Shown: positions 33,914 through 42,878, numbered from the stretch's first letter. The stretch: DNA of 64,000 nucleotides from Actinoplanes utahensis (GCF_016862455.1 NZ_BOMZ01000018.1:1-64000), one strand, 5' to 3'. Numbers and translations: made by a program. The notes: generated from the sequence alone by a model not told the origin.

Positions 33914-34198
33914 TCAGGCCTGGATCAGGACGTCTCTGCGGAACGCGACCCGGTCGCGGACCGCGGAGGCATCCGGTTTCGGATCCGGGTAGAACCAGGC
34001 CGCGTCCGGCGCGGTGTGCCCGTCCGCCCGCAGCGAGTAGTAGGACGCCTTGCCCTTCCAGGGGCAGACGGTGTGCGTCTCCGACGGGACGAGCACGTCC
34101 CCGCGGACGCTGGCGCGAGGGAAGTAGTGATTGCCCTCGAGCACCACCGTGTCTTCGCTCTCGGCGATCACTTCGTCGTTCCAGATGGCCTTCGGCAT
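33914..34198 (-). CDS. DUF427 family protein
   Basis: A 94-residue DUF427 protein. It has the family pattern MPKAIWNDEVIAES, EGNHYFPRASV, THTVCPWKGKASYYSL and AAWFYPDPK. DUF427 proteins are widespread, small and beta-rich; no biochemical role is firmly established. The ATG at 34198 matches the family's usual start; the longer frame to 34252 lacks support. It is divergent from the nuclease gene across a 106-base region with an inverted repeat. Confidence 0.88.
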   Translation of the reverse strand: MPKAIWNDEVIAESEDTVVLEGNHYFPRASVRGDVLVPSETHTVCPWKGKASYYSLRADGHTAPDAAWFYPDPKPDASAVRDRVAFRRDVLIQA

Positions 34199-34246
34199 GT
34201 CCCGAACGTAGCGCGTAGACGGGTTTGTGTCTGATATGTGCGATTT

Positions 34247-34267
34247 ATTCACCTCTCGTGGGTGAAT
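34247..34267. promoter_or_regulatory. Inverted repeat between DUF427 and nuclease genes
   Basis: ATTCACC-TCTCGTG-GGTGAAT, with 7-bp arms and a 7-base spacer, lies in the AT-rich divergent promoter region, some 40 bases before the nuclease ATG. Operator candidate. Confidence 0.4.
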
Positions 34268-34304
34268 TGCCGCAGCTCGGTGGAAGATCTAAAGTCGATT
34301 CCCT

Positions 34305-35360
34305 ATGTCACAGAGCAGCAGGCTGGACCAGTTGCGCGGCTCCGGGCGGGCCAAGCGCCACAACGCGCGGACCATCGCCGCGCTCACCGGCAATCCCGGC
34401 TGCAACCGCCGGGCCGTCCTCGACGCGGCAGGCGTCGACAAGACCGGACTCGCCGAGCGGATCGGGTTCCCCGGCAGCTTCGGGCAGTCCCGGTTCGCCC
34501 TGTCCCGCGGCAACGCCTTCGAGGCCATGCTCAAAGCCGACGACTGCGCCCTGCTGCGGTCCGTCCTCGACGTGCGGGACGACCTCGACTACACCGACCT
34601 CGGCGAGGACAGCGACGGCACCCTCGGCGACCGGTCCGCCCGGACCGCCGACCTGCTCGCCGGAGCGCGGGCCGCCCTGATCGACCACCCCCTGCTCACC
34701 CTCGACATCGCCGGTCAGACCGTCTACCTCGAACCCGACCTGATCGCGTACGCCCACCACGGCCGCCTCCAGGTCGTCGAGATCAAATCCTTCGCGATCA
34801 TCGACGACCAGGCGGAGAGCGCCAAGGTGTCCGCCGCCGCCGTGCAGGCCGCCGTCTACGTGCTCGCCCTGCGCGCCCTCCTCACCCGGCTCGGCCACGA
34901 TCCGTCCCTGGTCAGCCACGAGGTCGTACTGGTCTGCCCGCGCAACTTCAGCTTCCAGCCCGTCGCCGTCGTCCTCGACGTGCGCAAACAGCTCTCCACC
35001 CTGCGGCGCCAGCTGTCCCGCCTCGCCAGCGTCACCACCCTGGTCGACGCGCTGCCCGCCGGCCTCACCTTCGACCTGGCCCTCGAACCGTCCGAACTGG
35101 TGTCCGCACTCGGTCACATCGAGGCCCGCTACGCCCCGGAGTGCCTGTCCGCCTGCGAACTCTCCGTCTACTGCCGCAGCGAGGCGGCCGGCAGCACGGG
35201 CGCGCTCGGCCGGACCGTCCGGGAAGCCCTCGGCGGCATCGAATCGGTCGAGGAGGTGCTGGCCCTCGCCGAAGGGCGGATGGCGCCCTCGGAAGAGCAG
35301 ACCGAGGCCGCGGCGGTGCTCCAGGCAGCGTTGCGGTTGCGGTCCGAGGCCCTTTCTTGA
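34305..35360 (+). CDS. RecB/Cas4-like PD-(D/E)XK nuclease with Fe-S cluster motif
   Basis: A 351-residue predicted DNA nuclease. The catalytic core is visible: D145 in EPDLIAY, E159-I-K161 in VVEIKSF, and the RecB-family Q181-A-A-V-Y185 motif. Four cysteines, C33 (GNPGCNRRAV) plus C280, C284 and C290 (ECLSACELSVYC), sit at both ends of the fold exactly as in Cas4, AddB and related 4Fe-4S nucleases. Such enzymes cut or resect DNA ends. It is not next to any CRISPR array. The 591-residue gene downstream is on the same strand after a 154-base gap. Acts in the cytoplasm; role in defence or repair inferred. Confidence 0.8.
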   Translation: MSQSSRLDQLRGSGRAKRHNARTIAALTGNPGCNRRAVLDAAGVDKTGLAERIGFPGSFGQSRFALSRGNAFEAMLKADDCALLRSVLDVRDDLDYTDLGEDSDGTLGDRSARTADLLAGARAALIDHPLLTLDIAGQTVYLEPDLIAYAHHGRLQVVEIKSFAIIDDQAESAKVSAAAVQAAVYVLALRALLTRLGHDPSLVSHEVVLVCPRNFSFQPVAVVLDVRKQLSTLRRQLSRLASVTTLVDALPAGLTFDLALEPSELVSALGHIEARYAPECLSACELSVYCRSEAAGSTGALGRTVREALGGIESVEEVLALAEGRMAPSEEQTEAAAVLQAALRLRSEALS

Positions 35361-35415
35361 AACCCCTTCCCGGTACGCCCACCGCGTGGCCCTCTCTCCC
35401 CGGCCCGCCCTCGTC

Positions 35416-35505
35416 CGGCCGCTCGCGCTCGTCTTCCTGCGGTCCCCCGCGCGCGTCTTCCCTCGGCCGCTCGCGCGCGTCTTCCCGCCGCCGCTCGCGC
35501 TCGTT
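35416..35505. repeat. Degenerate tandem repeat upstream of the 591-aa gene
   Basis: Four imperfect copies of a unit around CCGCTCGCGCGCGTCTTCCC span about 90 bases between the nuclease stop and GTG 35515. They translate without stops but lie before the likely start, so they are probably leader sequence. Confidence 0.55.
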
Positions 35506-35514
35506 GGTGGTGTC

Positions 35515-37290
35515 GTGAGCACTCTGACCGCGCTGGCGCGGGCGCAGGCCGTCGTCGCGGGCCGCGCGCAGCCCGTCGCCACCGTCCGCCACCTGCACCT
35601 TCATGACCACCCGATGGTGTTGATCCCGCTGACCATGGCAGGGGAGGCGAACGCGCCGCTGGCCGCGATGGCCGGCACCGACCCGGCCCGGCCCCGGTTG
35701 CTCACGGTGGCGCAGCCGCGGAACCGGGACGACCGTTTCACTTTCGCCGCCGACCTCGCCGGCCTCCTCGTCCCGTACCTCGACTCGTTCGCCACCGACA
35801 CCGAGGACGTGCCGATCGACCGGGGCAAGGACGTGCGGCAGCGTTACGTCGACGCCCCGCAGATCTGGGTGCCCAACCCGGGCGGCGCCGACTTCCTGCG
35901 GCTCTTCGGCCGCTCCACCCGCTTCCTCAAGATCGACGGCGAGCACCCGGTGCCGCCCGCGGTCCCGCTGCTCGGCCGCTGGCTGACGTTCTTCGCCAAC
36001 AGCGCCGAAGTCCCCGGATCATCGTTGCTGGTCAACGCGATACAGGCGCTCGGACTGCACTGGGTGACCGGCCAGAGCAGCGCCGAGGACGCCCAGTTCG
36101 CAGTCCAGCTCGCCTGGATCGAATCCGGTGCCGAAGCCGCCCGTGAAGCCGAGAACGGCCCGGTCGCCGGCCCCGCCACCGACCCCGACTTCGACAACCG
36201 GGTCCTCGCCCCGCTGATCGAACGCTCCGACCCGGCGCTACCCCGGGTGCTGCACGACCTGCTCCTGCCGACATGGGAGCGGATGTGGCGTACCCTCGCC
36301 CTGCTCCGCCGCCTCCCCGCCGGCGACCGGGTGCCGCTGCGCTGGGACACCGACCGGGACGCCTTCACCGCCTTCGCCCAGAACCTCGCCGAAGGCGGCC
36401 CGCCCCAACCCCGCCGGGACGGCGCGGTCGCCGCCGCCGCACGCCTGCAACGACTGGAGAACGCGGCCGCCCGGTACGCCGTCCAGCGCGCTTTCGACGA
36501 CCCCCTGGTCCTGGCCGAATACCGGCTGTCCGGCGCTGCCTTCGCCGGCGTCGTGACCCTCGCCAATCCGGACCGCGTCGACGACAGCGGCAAACGGCCG
36601 GTCCTGCGGCCCCGGATCATGGTCCACACCACCGAGCCGGTACGCGTGGAACCCGGAACCTCCCTGACCTCCCCGTCCCGCCCGTCCCAGAAAGCCCGGG
36701 TGATCTCGATCAACCCGGCCGGCGACGGCCACGATGTCCTCCTCGAACTGTCCGGCGGAATGGGCCGCAGACTCGTCGCCGAGCCGGGCAGCGTCCCGAC
36801 CGTCGGCGAACGCCTGATCCTGACCACCCTCAGCGAGGCGTACCGCCCCGGTGGCAGTCTCCCCGACCCCGCCGAAACCCCCTGGACCCACGGCGGCCCC
36901 CCGACCTACGACCCGCCCCCGGACCAGGCCGCCCCCACCGCCGAACCGGACGCCTCCTCGCCTCCGCCCGTCCTCGCTCCGGACGCCGCTTCGCCTCCGG
37001 CCGTCCCCGTCCTCGCTCCGGACGCCGCTTCGCCTCCGCCCGTCCCCGTCCTCGCTCCGGACGGCGCTTCGCCTCCGGCCGTCTCCACAGCAGAGCCGGA
37101 AGCCGCTGCTCTCCTGGCCGTCCCCGTCGCGGATCCGGACTCCGCTGTCTCGCCGGCCGGGGCCGCGGTCGATCCGGCTCTCGGCGGCGATCTCGCCGCG
37201 GTCCGGGATTCGGTTGTCAGCGTCGAGCCGGCGTTCGCCGCTGATCCCGTCTCCCCGGCGCACCCGTCCGACACGGACACTCGAACCTGA
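35515..37290 (+). CDS. Unknown protein paired with the RecB/Cas4-like nuclease
   Basis: A 591-residue protein of no recognised family. Residues 1-170 contain short beta strands (HPMVLIPLTMAGEANAPL, RLLTVAQPRNRDDRFTF). Residues 180-330 are helical, with Trp/Arg-rich stretches (TWERMWRTLALLRRLPAGDRVPLRWD). Residues 360-450 look like a small beta-barrel (RVISINPAGDGHDVLLELSGG), suggestive of nucleic-acid binding. The last 130 residues are a Pro/Ala repeat (LAPDAASPP and variants). GTG 35515 is chosen because upstream sequence is repeat. It follows the nuclease gene, so the two may work together; function unknown. Confidence 0.7.
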   Translation: MSTLTALARAQAVVAGRAQPVATVRHLHLHDHPMVLIPLTMAGEANAPLAAMAGTDPARPRLLTVAQPRNRDDRFTFAADLAGLLVPYLDSFATDTEDVPIDRGKDVRQRYVDAPQIWVPNPGGADFLRLFGRSTRFLKIDGEHPVPPAVPLLGRWLTFFANSAEVPGSSLLVNAIQALGLHWVTGQSSAEDAQFAVQLAWIESGAEAAREAENGPVAGPATDPDFDNRVLAPLIERSDPALPRVLHDLLLPTWERMWRTLALLRRLPAGDRVPLRWDTDRDAFTAFAQNLAEGGPPQPRRDGAVAAAARLQRLENAAARYAVQRAFDDPLVLAEYRLSGAAFAGVVTLANPDRVDDSGKRPVLRPRIMVHTTEPVRVEPGTSLTSPSRPSQKARVISINPAGDGHDVLLELSGGMGRRLVAEPGSVPTVGERLILTTLSEAYRPGGSLPDPAETPWTHGGPPTYDPPPDQAAPTAEPDASSPPPVLAPDAASPPAVPVLAPDAASPPPVPVLAPDGASPPAVSTAEPEAAALLAVPVADPDSAVSPAGAAVDPALGGDLAAVRDSVVSVEPAFAADPVSPAHPSDTDTRT

Positions 37291-37358
37291 TCTTCGATCC
37301 AAAGGCTTCGTGCAGGATCGCGACGGGGTGGGATCGAAGGTCGTCGTGGCGATCCGGT

Positions 37359-39263
37359 TCAGGTCAGGTGGATGAGGAGGAGAGCGATGTCGTCGCTGCG
37401 GCGTGGGGCCGCCGCCAGCAGGTGGTTGCACAGGTCGTCGGTGGGGCGGCCCGCGGCGTCGCCCAGGACTGCCGAGAGCCGGGCGATACCGTCGTCGATG
37501 AGCTGCTCGCGATCCTCCACCAGGCCGTCGGTGTAGAGGACCAGCGTCGAGCCCGGTGGGACGTGACGTTGCGTGGTGGTACGTGGCTCGTACGGGAGCA
37601 GCCCCAGCAGCGGCTCCGGCTGAACCCACCAGACCTCGACGCTGCCGTCCGGCAGGAGCAGCAGCGGCGGCGGATGCCCGGCGTTGGCGAAACCGACCGT
37701 GTACCCGGCCCGGGACCGCCGCACCCGGGCCAGCACCATGGTCGCGGACGCCCCCACCCGCAGGCCGAAGAGCGCCTGGTCGAGGGCGGTGAGCAGTTCG
37801 CCGGGCTCGTCGTTGCGACCGTAGGCGTCGCCGCGCACGAGATTGCGCAACTGTCCCATGCCGGCCGCGGCCTCGATGTCGTGACCGGAGACGTCGCCGA
37901 CCGCGACCATGACGCTGCCGTCCGGCTGCGCGAAGGCGTCGTACCAGTCGCCGCCGACGGCCGCGCCGTCCTGCGCCGGCAGGTACCGGGCGTGCAGCTC
38001 GATCCCGGGGATGGCCGGTAGTTCGGTGAGCAGGCTGCGCTGCAGAACCTCGGCCATATGCCGCTGCTCCCGATAGAGGCGGCTGTTCTCCACGGCCAGG
38101 CCGGCCCGGCGGCCGATCTCCGCCGCCGTCCACTCCTCGGAGGCGGTGAACGCCTCCCGTTCCGGTCGTTTGACCAGCAGAAGAGCCCCGAGCGGGCGCC
38201 GTCGCACCGGCGAGACGATCGGGACGATCATCGACGCTCCGAATCCGGCTCGGGCGGTGATCGCGGCCAGGTCGGCGTCGGAGATCCGGCTCCGCAGGTC
38301 GGCGTCGCCGTTCGAGGTGCGTACCGTGCGGCCGGCCCGACGGACGGCGAGCATCATCGCCCGCAGGTCGGCCCGGGAACCGGTGGCCGTCGCGGTGAGT
38401 CGTTCCATGTCGCCGGCCCGGGCCGGATCGCGGTGCGCGGCCGTGACCCGGGCCGAACCGGCCGGTCCGTCGGCGACCGCGACCCGGGCCGAACCGGCCG
38501 GCCCCTCGGCGACCGCGACCACGCACCAGTCGGCGAGAGCGGCCGTGGCGATCCGGCAGAGCCGGCGCATCGCCTCGTCCACGTCCATCGTCGCGGCCAG
38601 CGACTCGGTGAGCTGAGCGAGTAGCTCGAGCTGGTGGTGTGCCGACTCGGCTGCCCGGCGGGCGTCCTCCGCGGCCCGGCGGGCGTCCTCCGCGGCCCGG
38701 CGGGCGTCCTCCGCGGCCCGGCGGTCCTCCTCCGCGGCGGCCCGGGCGATCCGCAGGCACACCTCCGACGAGCAGACCTCGGCCAATTCGCTGAGCAGGG
38801 CGATCTCACTCGGCGTCCAGACCCGGGGCTCCTGGTCGATGGCGCAGAGAGTGCCGACGACCAGCCCGTCCGGGTCGGTGATGGGCGCACCCGCGTACGC
38901 GATGGCCCCGACCTCGTGGATCGCCGGGTTGTCCCGCATCCGCGGGTCGGTGCGCACATCCGAAATGATCTGCATGGCGCCGGCCGCGACGACGTGCCGG
39001 CTGAACGAGTGGGTGAGCGGCATCTCCCGTGCCGAGGCCAGCGGATCAGGAACCCCGGCCTGACCGGCCAGCACCTGCCGTTCGGCATCGACCAGGCAGA
39101 CCGCACCCATCGGCGCGTCGACGAGCGTGCGAACCAGCATCGCCACCCGGTCGAACGCGTCGTCGGGCAGCGGGCCACCGACGATCCGCCGCACCGACCG
39201 CAGACGCAGCGGGTCGGTGAGCACATCGCGGTCAGCGCCGCCGATCACGTCCCACTGAAGCAC
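37359..39263 (-). CDS. GAF-domain SpoIIE/PP2C-type phosphatase
   Basis: A 634-residue sensor phosphatase. One GAF domain covers residues 30-165 (FDRVAMLVRTLVDAPMGAVCLVD, FSRHVVAAG, GAPITDPDGLVVGTLCAID). A coiled-coil of seven-residue repeats (RRAAEDA, four copies) follows, then a second GAF-like domain near 210-390. The C-terminal PP2C/SpoIIE domain (VGGDWYDAF, VGDVSGHDIEAAAGMGQLRNL, LVLYTDGLVEDRE, SDDIALLLI) carries the metal-binding Asp residues. Such enzymes dephosphorylate anti-sigma antagonists like the STAS protein at 27.0 kb. The GTG start has a G-rich site upstream. Confidence 0.9.
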   Translation of the reverse strand: MLQWDVIGGADRDVLTDPLRLRSVRRIVGGPLPDDAFDRVAMLVRTLVDAPMGAVCLVDAERQVLAGQAGVPDPLASAREMPLTHSFSRHVVAAGAMQIISDVRTDPRMRDNPAIHEVGAIAYAGAPITDPDGLVVGTLCAIDQEPRVWTPSEIALLSELAEVCSSEVCLRIARAAAEEDRRAAEDARRAAEDARRAAEDARRAAESAHHQLELLAQLTESLAATMDVDEAMRRLCRIATAALADWCVVAVAEGPAGSARVAVADGPAGSARVTAAHRDPARAGDMERLTATATGSRADLRAMMLAVRRAGRTVRTSNGDADLRSRISDADLAAITARAGFGASMIVPIVSPVRRRPLGALLLVKRPEREAFTASEEWTAAEIGRRAGLAVENSRLYREQRHMAEVLQRSLLTELPAIPGIELHARYLPAQDGAAVGGDWYDAFAQPDGSVMVAVGDVSGHDIEAAAGMGQLRNLVRGDAYGRNDEPGELLTALDQALFGLRVGASATMVLARVRRSRAGYTVGFANAGHPPPLLLLPDGSVEVWWVQPEPLLGLLPYEPRTTTQRHVPPGSTLVLYTDGLVEDREQLIDDGIARLSAVLGDAAGRPTDDLCNHLLAAAPRRSDDIALLLIHLT

Positions 39264-39603
39264 ATCGCCCCCCGGCCGTTCCGCTCGCCAGGTTACCGGC
39301 GATCAGCCCGTTCTCCCGGAGGCCCGATCATCCGTTTCCCGCGCCCGAACGGACGACAAGTCCCGCACGAGCCCACCCGCTGATCACGGCTCCGAGCCCC
39401 CTGCTTCCACGTGCCGGTCTCCGAGCGCTCCGTGCGCCGCCCGATCAACCATGTGCGGGAAGCACGACGGTGCAGGCCGCGAGCGGCTGGTACTGCTACG
39501 GCGGCTCCCGACGTGCGGCGGCTCCCGGCCGGTTGCGGTTTTGTCCGGCTGGTCGTGGCTGCTGTCTCAAGGCGCTCGAGACAACACTGAGCCAGCCGGG
39601 GGT

Positions 39604-39690
39604 GGCCGGGGTGGGCGTGCATGGCCGGCGGCTCAGGCGGTGCACTGAGAGCCGGCCGGGGTGGGCGTGCATGGCCGGCGGCTCAGGCGG
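39604..39690. repeat. Direct repeat, 50-bp period, at the PrimPol 3' end
   Basis: A 37-base sequence occurs at 39604-39640 and 39654-39690, 50 bases apart. The second copy includes the PrimPol stop codon (39683-39685). The rest of 39264-39603 holds no recognisable gene. Confidence 0.8.
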
Positions 39691-40537
39691 CGTGTGGGGG
39701 AGGGGTGTGGAAGGGCTGCCGGCGGCCGGCCGTCAGGCCGGACCGGAGGGTGCCGCGGATCTCCGACCACCCCAGCCCCGCCTGCAGCGCCGCAGCCGTC
39801 AGCTCCCACCGCACCTCCGCCTCGTCGAGCAGGCCCGCGCCGACCAGCCTGCCGAGCGCGAACGCCGCCCGGTTCAGCGTGTCGTTCCTGGTGCCTTCGA
39901 CGGCGCGGGCCACCCGGCCGACCTCGGCGTCGAGAGCCGCCTCCGCGTAACGGTCCGGATGGGTCAGGGTGCGGGCGGGGCCTCCCGCGGGCGGGGGCGG
40001 CGGGCCCGCGATCAGCTCCCGCAGCCGTGGCGGACCGGGTGGCAGGGTCACCGCGGGCCGCCGGATCCAGTGGTAGACCGCGCCGCTGGCGTGTCTCGAC
40101 GGCGGGGCCAGCACGTAGCCCCCCGCTCCGCGCCAGTCCACGCCGGGTAGCAGGCGGACGCGATTGCCGTAACCCGTCGGGCGGAACCACAGATGCCGCC
40201 CGCCACTGCCGGTGCGCACCTGCGGGCCGGCCGGGGTGTCGCCGCCGAGCACGTGGCGCAGCCCGCGCCAGCCCTCCGGCGAGTCCACGTCGGCCACATC
40301 CATCACCACGCCGGTGCGCAGCCCCACGTTGGCCCGGGGCCAGAAGGTCCACCACAGCCGGATCTGATGGGGATCGGTCGACGCCTCGGTCAGGCCGTGC
40401 CGGAGCCGGGGGTGTTTGCCGGGACGCTCGCATCGGGCTCCTCTGTCGCAGGAACAGGCGCCACCCAGGTCAGGCGTGTGCACCGGCAGGACGGGGATGC
40501 CGTGCCGGGCGTACGCCAGGGCAGCCGTAAGCGACAT
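39683..40537 (-). CDS. Bifunctional primase/polymerase-like (PrimPol) protein
   Basis: A 284-residue PrimPol (PF09250-type). The N-terminal zinc-like motif CSCDRGARCERPGKHP is followed by the catalytic acids in VMDVADVDSPEG (80-88), the Gly-Gly-x-His motif SGGRHLWF (H115) and VDWRGAGGYVLAPPS (D134). All catalytic positions appear intact. There is no helicase domain, so it is a primase core only. The ATG at 40537 lacks a Shine-Dalgarno site and may be leaderless or coupled to the upstream beta-protein gene 22 bases away. It is the last gene of a three-gene run with the beta protein and the SF1 ATPase. Confidence 0.82.
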   Translation of the reverse strand: MSLTAALAYARHGIPVLPVHTPDLGGACSCDRGARCERPGKHPRLRHGLTEASTDPHQIRLWWTFWPRANVGLRTGVVMDVADVDSPEGWRGLRHVLGGDTPAGPQVRTGSGGRHLWFRPTGYGNRVRLLPGVDWRGAGGYVLAPPSRHASGAVYHWIRRPAVTLPPGPPRLRELIAGPPPPPAGGPARTLTHPDRYAEAALDAEVGRVARAVEGTRNDTLNRAAFALGRLVGAGLLDEAEVRWELTAAALQAGLGWSEIRGTLRSGLTAGRRQPFHTPPPHAA

Positions 40538-40559
40538 TAGAACAACCGTACGACACTTT

Positions 40560-41558
40560 TCAGGGCTCCGGCAGGCTCCGCACGACGTGCGCGATGTGGT
40601 GCGAGGTGCTCCATGCGATCCAGCTGGCGGAACTCCCGGCGCCCCGCGCGGTCCTGGCACGTTTCGCGATCTCGGCGTCGCCCCAGGAGAACCGCGCGCC
40701 GGCCGCGGGCCATCGGGGCGAGGTCACCAGGGCCCGGCACAGGTCGTGGCAGCGGTCGTCGCTGCGGCCGCCGCGCCGCGCCCAGCGGTAGATCCACCAC
40801 TCGTCGTCGGTGGTGTAGCGCAGCGTCGGCAGTTGCCGGTGGTTCTGAACCCCGTACCTCCGCACCGGCGAGGTGACCCCGTAGTCCGCGTATCCGACGC
40901 CGGGTGCGCCGAGCCGTGCCCACACCCGTGCGTCCAGCCGGTCCACCGGCACCGGCCGGTCCGTCGGGAGATCGTCGAGGTTCGGCGGCATCGCGCCGGA
41001 AGCGATGCTCACCGAGCGCCACGGCGCGGCCCGCGCCCACCGCAGCACCCGCCGCGCCCGTTCCAGCACCTCGGTGGCGTGCGCCCGGCAGGCCGTCTCG
41101 GCCAGGTCGATCAGCAGGTCGACGTCATCGGAATCGAGTTTGGCGGCGCGCAGCATCCGGTCGATGACGGTGTCGGCCTCCGCCGGATTCCCGGCGTCCG
41201 CATGTGGGCGCAACCGCAGCAGGGCGCGGCGTTGATGCATCCGTGCGGCATGGCCGTGGGCGAGGAGGCGAGATCCGCTCTCGTACGGCCGGAGCACCGG
41301 AATCATCGTGAACCCGAGCCCCGCCAGCCGTTCGGCGAGCCCTTCCGGATCGCCCGCCGGCTCGGGGATGTGACCGAAGTCGACGGCGATCTCCGGTGTC
41401 CGCGGCCGCAGCTCCCGCACCAGCGGCAGGATGCTCGCTGCCGGTTCCAGCTCGATGATGGGCGTGACCCGGCCGATCTCCTCGGCCGACAGGTGCGCGA
41501 GCGCGGTCAGCTCGCCCCGCCGGGGCCGCAGGATCGGGTGATATGCCCGGTCGTTCAT
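40560..41558 (-). CDS. T4 beta-protein family homologue
   Basis: A 332-residue protein of the beta-protein family (PF14350-like). It begins with the family pattern YHPILRPRRGELTAL, then ITPIIEL-like TPIIELEP, and ends with motifs around YADYGVTSPVRRYGVQNHRQLPTLRYTTDDEWWIYR and CRALVTSPRW. The family is found in phages and in bacterial islands, with unclear function. It lies 15 bases after the SF1 ATPase stop and 22 bases before the PrimPol, on the same strand, indicating an operon. Confidence 0.8.
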   Translation of the reverse strand: MNDRAYHPILRPRRGELTALAHLSAEEIGRVTPIIELEPAASILPLVRELRPRTPEIAVDFGHIPEPAGDPEGLAERLAGLGFTMIPVLRPYESGSRLLAHGHAARMHQRRALLRLRPHADAGNPAEADTVIDRMLRAAKLDSDDVDLLIDLAETACRAHATEVLERARRVLRWARAAPWRSVSIASGAMPPNLDDLPTDRPVPVDRLDARVWARLGAPGVGYADYGVTSPVRRYGVQNHRQLPTLRYTTDDEWWIYRWARRGGRSDDRCHDLCRALVTSPRWPAAGARFSWGDAEIAKRARTARGAGSSASWIAWSTSHHIAHVVRSLPEP

Positions 41559-41573
41559 TCATCAACGTTAGCG

Positions 41574-42878
41574 TCACCGTCGGTACAGATGAGCGAGCAT
41601 CGATTGGTTCGCCTCCCATCCGTCCGGGAACCGCACCGGCACGTTGAGGTGCATCGGCTCGGTGGACGGATGCGCGTCGAGCAGTTCGGCGATGCCCGCC
41701 CGGGCCACCATCACGCAGGCGTGCCGGTGTCGTGAGGTGAGCACGCAGAGCCGCCCGGACTCCAGGTGGAAGGCGGTGGCGTCACGCCGTCCGGAGAGCG
41801 GATGCAGCACCACGGTCAGGTCGTACTCCCGGCCCTGCAGCCGGTTGGCGGTGTCGACGGTGACCTCGGCGGCCTCCGGCGGCAGCAGCGACCGGATCAC
41901 CGCGACCTGGTCGCGGTGCGCGGCGCCGATGGCGATCCGCTCCGGGGTGAGCGGGCCCGTCCCGGACTCGGAGGTGGCGACCGCCTCCCTGGTCAGGGCA
42001 CGTGCGGCAAGGGTGGCGCAGGCGGCGGCGGCCTCCGCGTCGGTCCGCACGGTGAACCGCTCGGCCAGCTCGTGCAGCCCCCAGCCGGTCGCCGCCGCGG
42101 TGTCCAGCACGGCGTCGAGCGCGTCGCGGGCGGGCTGCTCGAAGGCGAGGGTGCGGTCGCCCGGCCCGGTGCCCGACCGGAACCCGGTGAACGGGTAGAA
42201 CGCCTCGGCCACGACCGGCGCCGCCGACGCGGGCAGCCGCCAGGAGACCGGCAGCCGATGCACCGGCAGATCCGGGTTGTGCCGCAGCAGCACGGCCACC
42301 GCGCTCTGCATCGGATCCCAGGAGAGCCCGATCCACCGGTCCACCTCCACGGTCGAGAACGGGTCGAGCTGGCCGGGGTCGCCGACGAACAGCGCCCGCT
42401 CGAAGCGTGGCGCCACACGCAGCAACGCGTCGGAGCGCATCTGGTACGCCTCGTCGACGATCGCCCACGGCCAGGTGCCCTCGGTGACGGTGGCCCACTT
42501 CGCGGCCGTGCCGATGGTGACCGCGGGTGACCCGAGGTCACCCACCTTCGCCGCCACCCGGCAGGCGGGATGCGCCCGGACCCGTGCTGAAGGCTCGTAG
42601 TCGACGGCTGACAGCCGGCCCACGGTGATCTCCGGCGAGCGGGCGGCCAGACGATCGATCAGGTCGTCCACCTGCTCGTTCGTCTGCGCGACGATCATCA
42701 GAGGATCGCCGGACGCGGCCAGCTCGCCGGCCGCGCGCACCACCAGGGTCGACTTGCCGGCGCCGGGTGGGGAGTCGACCACCACCCCGCGATGGTCGCC
42801 GCCGGCGAGGTCGGCCAGGACGGCGGCGATGACGGTCGCGGCCTCCTCGGCCGGGCTGACGTGCGCGTTGGAACCCAC
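41574..42878 (-). CDS. SF1-type helicase/ATPase
   Basis: A 434-residue compact superfamily-1 ATPase. Motif I is DSPPGAGKST (36-44), motif II WAIVDEAYQM, motif III LFVGDPGQLDPF, motif IV VSWRLP, motif V VDTANRLQGREYDLTVVL and motif VI VLTSRHRHACVMVA, so the full set is present. It is at the small end for DNA2/UvrD-like helicases and has no nuclease domain. The GTG start has no strong ribosome binding site. As first gene of the run with the beta protein and PrimPol, it probably supplies DNA or RNA remodelling. Confidence 0.85.
   Translation of the reverse strand: MGSNAHVSPAEEAATVIAAVLADLAGGDHRGVVVDSPPGAGKSTLVVRAAGELAASGDPLMIVAQTNEQVDDLIDRLAARSPEITVGRLSAVDYEPSARVRAHPACRVAAKVGDLGSPAVTIGTAAKWATVTEGTWPWAIVDEAYQMRSDALLRVAPRFERALFVGDPGQLDPFSTVEVDRWIGLSWDPMQSAVAVLLRHNPDLPVHRLPVSWRLPASAAPVVAEAFYPFTGFRSGTGPGDRTLAFEQPARDALDAVLDTAAATGWGLHELAERFTVRTDAEAAAACATLAARALTREAVATSESGTGPLTPERIAIGAAHRDQVAVIRSLLPPEAAEVTVDTANRLQGREYDLTVVLHPLSGRRDATAFHLESGRLCVLTSRHRHACVMVARAGIAELLDAHPSTEPMHLNVPVRFPDGWEANQSMLAHLYRR

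Noticed and set aside
36238..38760. Long minus-strand frame of 840 codons
   Set aside because: It crosses the nuclease partner and phosphatase genes in the wrong frame, and the Arg/Gly/Pro-rich product has no domain.
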